NCBI GenBank assembly: GCA_016283755.1
Contig: JAEENO010000017.1
Location: 180,664 to 244,663 of the forward strand
From: Lachnospiraceae bacterium
Lineage (GTDB): Bacteria > Bacillota > Clostridia > Lachnospirales > Lachnospiraceae
DNA: 64,000 nt
Reading direction: 5' to 3'
Below, piece after piece: positions 62,203 through 64,000 of the stretch (positions are counted from its first letter, which is position 1; each line of letters starts with the position of its first letter). The notes beneath the pieces were generated by a model that had not been told where the DNA came from, ran no database searches, and was given only the letters and a program-made list of their open reading frames with translations. The translations under genes and the position numbers were made by a program.

Positions 62203-64000
62203 TTAAACCTCTTTGTAATCAGCATCTACCACGTCCGGTCCTGCATTGTCAGAAGCCTGCGCTCCCATATCCGGGCCTGCTGCGCCGCTCATGTCAGGGC
62301 CGGCACCCTGAGCACCTGCTCCCGCCTGTGCCTGCTGATACATCTTCTCGAATACCTTCTGAGCTGAATTCATAAGCTTTTCCTTAGCTGCCTTCATCTC
62401 AGCTACCTGATCGTCGGTCATATCTGCTGCATCAGGATGTGCCTCAAGCATAGCCTTTAATGCCTTGATATCTTCTTCAACAGGTGCCTTGTCGGAATCG
62501 GATAACTGAGCTCCTACTTCTTCCAACGCCTTCTCTGTCTGGAATACGAATGAATCCGCATCGTTTCTTGTATCAATTGCTTCTTTTCTCTTCTTATCCT
62601 GAGCTTCGAACTCAGCTGCTTCCTTAACTGCCTTCTCAATATCGGAATCAGACATGTTAGAACCTGCAGTAATTGTAATGTGCTGTTCCTTACCTGTTCC
62701 AAGATCCTTGGCAGATACATTTACGATACCGTTTGCATCGATATCGAATGTAACTTCAATCTGCGGAACACCACGACGTGCAGGCGGGATTCCGTCGAGT
62801 CTGAACTGTCCTAAGGACTTATTGTCACGGGCAAACTGTCTTTCACCCTGTACTACATTGATATCTACTGCTGTCTGGTTATCTGCAGCTGTAGAGAAGA
62901 TCTGGCTCTTCTTTGTAGGAATTGTTGTGTTTCTCTCAATAAGTCTTGTAGCTACACCACCCATTGTCTCGATTGAAAGTGAAAGCGGAGTAACATCAAG
63001 TAAAAGGATTTCACCTGCACCGGCATCGCCTGCAAGCTTACCACCCTGGATAGCTGCACCGATAGCTACGCACTCATCAGGGTTAAGTGCCTTAGAAGGC
63101 TCCTTGCCTGTAAGAGCTTTTACCTTATCCTGAACTGCAGGGATTCTTGTTGAACCACCGACAAGTAATACCTGTCCAAGGTCTGCTGCTGTAATTCCTG
63201 CATCGCGAAGTGCATTCTGTACAGGTGTTGCTGTTCTGTCTACAAGATCACGGGTAAGTTCATCAAACTTAGCACGTGTAAGGTTCATATCAAAGTGCTT
63301 AGGACCATCCTGGTTAGCTGTAATGAACGGCAAGTTGATATTGGTTGTTGTAGCTGATGAAAGCTCTTTCTTAGCCTTCTCTGCTGCTTCTTTAAGTCTC
63401 TGTAATGCCATCTTATCGGTTGAAAGGTCAATACCTTCTGCTTTCTTGAACTCATCGAGCATCCAGTCAACTACCTTCTGGTCGAAGTCATCACCACCGA
63501 GGCGGTTATCACCGGATGTTGAAAGAACTTCGATAACACCGTCACCGATTTCAATGATTGATACATCGAACGTACCACCACCGAGGTCGTATACCATGAT
63601 CTTCTGCTCATGCTCATTATCAAGACCGTAAGCAAGGGATGCTGCTGTAGGCTCGTTGATAATACGCTTTACATCAAGACCTGCAATCTTACCTGCATCC
63701 TTGGTTGCCTGACGCTGTGCATCGTTGAAGTAAGCAGGAACAGTGATAACTGCTTCAGTTACCTTCTCGCCTAAGTATCCTTCTGCATCAGCCTTCATCT
63801 TCTGTAAGATCATAGCTGATATCTCCTGTGGAGAATACTTCTTACCGTCGATATCTTTCTTGTAATCTGTACCCATCTCTCTCTTGATGGATGAAATTGT
63901 GTGGTCTGCATTGGTTACTGCCTGACGCTTAGCAGGTTCACCTACAAGTCTCTCACCTGTCTTGGTAAAAGCTACTATTGAAGGTGTTGTTCTTAATCCT
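62203..64000 (-). CDS. dnaK: Chaperone DnaK, 5' end beyond window
   Basis: The frame is open through 64000; the internal ATG at 63876 is not the start, because the upstream sequence encodes [20 protein letters not shown], a conserved DnaK part. About 30 N-terminal residues (including GIDLGTTNS) lie outside the window. [36 protein letters not shown] and [13 protein letters not shown] give the ATPase; the C-terminus ends with a Gly/Ala-rich tail and VVDADYKEV. Confidence 0.97.
   Translation of the reverse strand, partial: GLRTTPSIVAFTKTGERLVGEPAKRQAVTNADHTISSIKREMGTDYKKDIDGKKYSPQEISAMILQKMKADAEGYLGEKVTEAVITVPAYFNDAQRQATKDAGKIAGLDVKRIINEPTAASLAYGLDNEHEQKIMVYDLGGGTFDVSIIEIGDGVIEVLSTSGDNRLGGDDFDQKVVDWMLDEFKKAEGIDLSTDKMALQRLKEAAEKAKKELSSATTTNINLPFITANQDGPKHFDMNLTRAKFDELTRDLVDRTATPVQNALRDAGITAADLGQVLLVGGSTRIPAVQDKVKALTGKEPSKALNPDECVAIGAAIQGGKLAGDAGAGEILLLDVTPLSLSIETMGGVATRLIERNTTIPTKKSQIFSTAADNQTAVDINVVQGERQFARDNKSLGQFRLDGIPPARRGVPQIEVTFDIDANGIVNVSAKDLGTGKEQHITITAGSNMSDSDIEKAVKEAAEFEAQDKKRKEAIDTRNDADSFVFQTEKALEEVGAQLSDSDKAPVEEDIKALKAMLEAHPDAADMTDDQVAEMKAAKEKLMNSAQKVFEKMYQQAQAGAGAQGAGPDMSGAAGPDMGAQASDNAGPDVVDADYKEV

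Noticed and set aside
62203..63876. DnaK starting at ATG 63876
   Set aside because: The frame continues upstream to the window end with conserved DnaK sequence, so this ATG is internal.

Overview
The window looks like a chromosomal segment of an anaerobic Gram-positive Clostridia bacterium, most likely of the Lachnospiraceae. Reasons: moderately AT-rich DNA; strong AGGAGG-type ribosome sites; gene orders typical of Firmicutes (ireB-ruvX-DUF1292-rnj-mltG-like-trmR-U32, recO-era, tgt-yajC, dnaK-dnaJ-prmA-rsmE-nifS-thiI); a pyruvate phosphate dikinase; and the PadR/DUF1700/DUF4097 cell-envelope operon. The assignment is an inference from gene content, not from a marker phylogeny. Almost every gene lies on the minus strand; only aroC-like (36737) and an HPr-like gene (52922) are on plus.

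Bases 1 to about 23100 are accessory. They hold a DUF234-type AAA ATPase cut by the window edge; a SpoU/TrmH methyltransferase with a decayed second copy of its 5' end; and a compact operon of a PLD-nuclease/SF2 helicase/DUF3427 protein, a MutT-like Nudix hydrolase, an HNH endonuclease and a MazG-like pyrophosphohydrolase, with a UPF0489 (arginase-fold) gene behind it. Next come a CDF metal exporter, a DUF4143 ATPase, a CPBP protease overlapping a membrane-anchored XRE regulator, an HD hydrolase, a radical SAM pseudogene with an internal deletion, and an AbiEi/AbiEii toxin-antitoxin pair. Then follow an APH-fold kinase, a three-gene cassette (DUF4417, zincin-like protein, small unknown protein) behind an ImmR/ImmA-like regulator pair, a GNAT enzyme, a patatin, a flavodoxin and a Pr6Pr membrane protein.

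Bases 23400 to 48900 are mainly core: ppdK, a lipoprotein, recO, era, an M16C peptidase, yajC, tgt, a small polysaccharide-modification cluster (pyruvyl transferase, beta-rich small protein, FrhB fused to a glycosyltransferase-like domain), a divergent chorismate synthase, a DMT transporter, the ireB-to-U32 operon, a prolyl-tRNA-editing protein, a 2-hydroxyacid dehydrogenase, a papain-like lipoprotein protease and the PadR envelope operon.

Bases 48960 to 64000 contain a 222-bp near-complete palindrome, an SGNH/MBOAT acyltransfer pair, mtaB, an HPr-like protein lacking the active-site histidine, and one long operon (prmA-rsmE-nifS-capE-thiI-GT2/GtrA-capF-like) in which translation-related genes alternate with sugar-nucleotide genes. 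A coiled-coil J-domain protein, dnaJ and the 3' part of dnaK follow.

The best candidates for undescribed biology are the helicase/Nudix/HNH/pyrophosphohydrolase operon, the DUF4417-zincin cassette with its repeated putative operators, the 222-bp palindrome, and the cupin-less CapF-like enzyme. No tRNA, rRNA, CRISPR array, integrase or complete insertion sequence was recognised.
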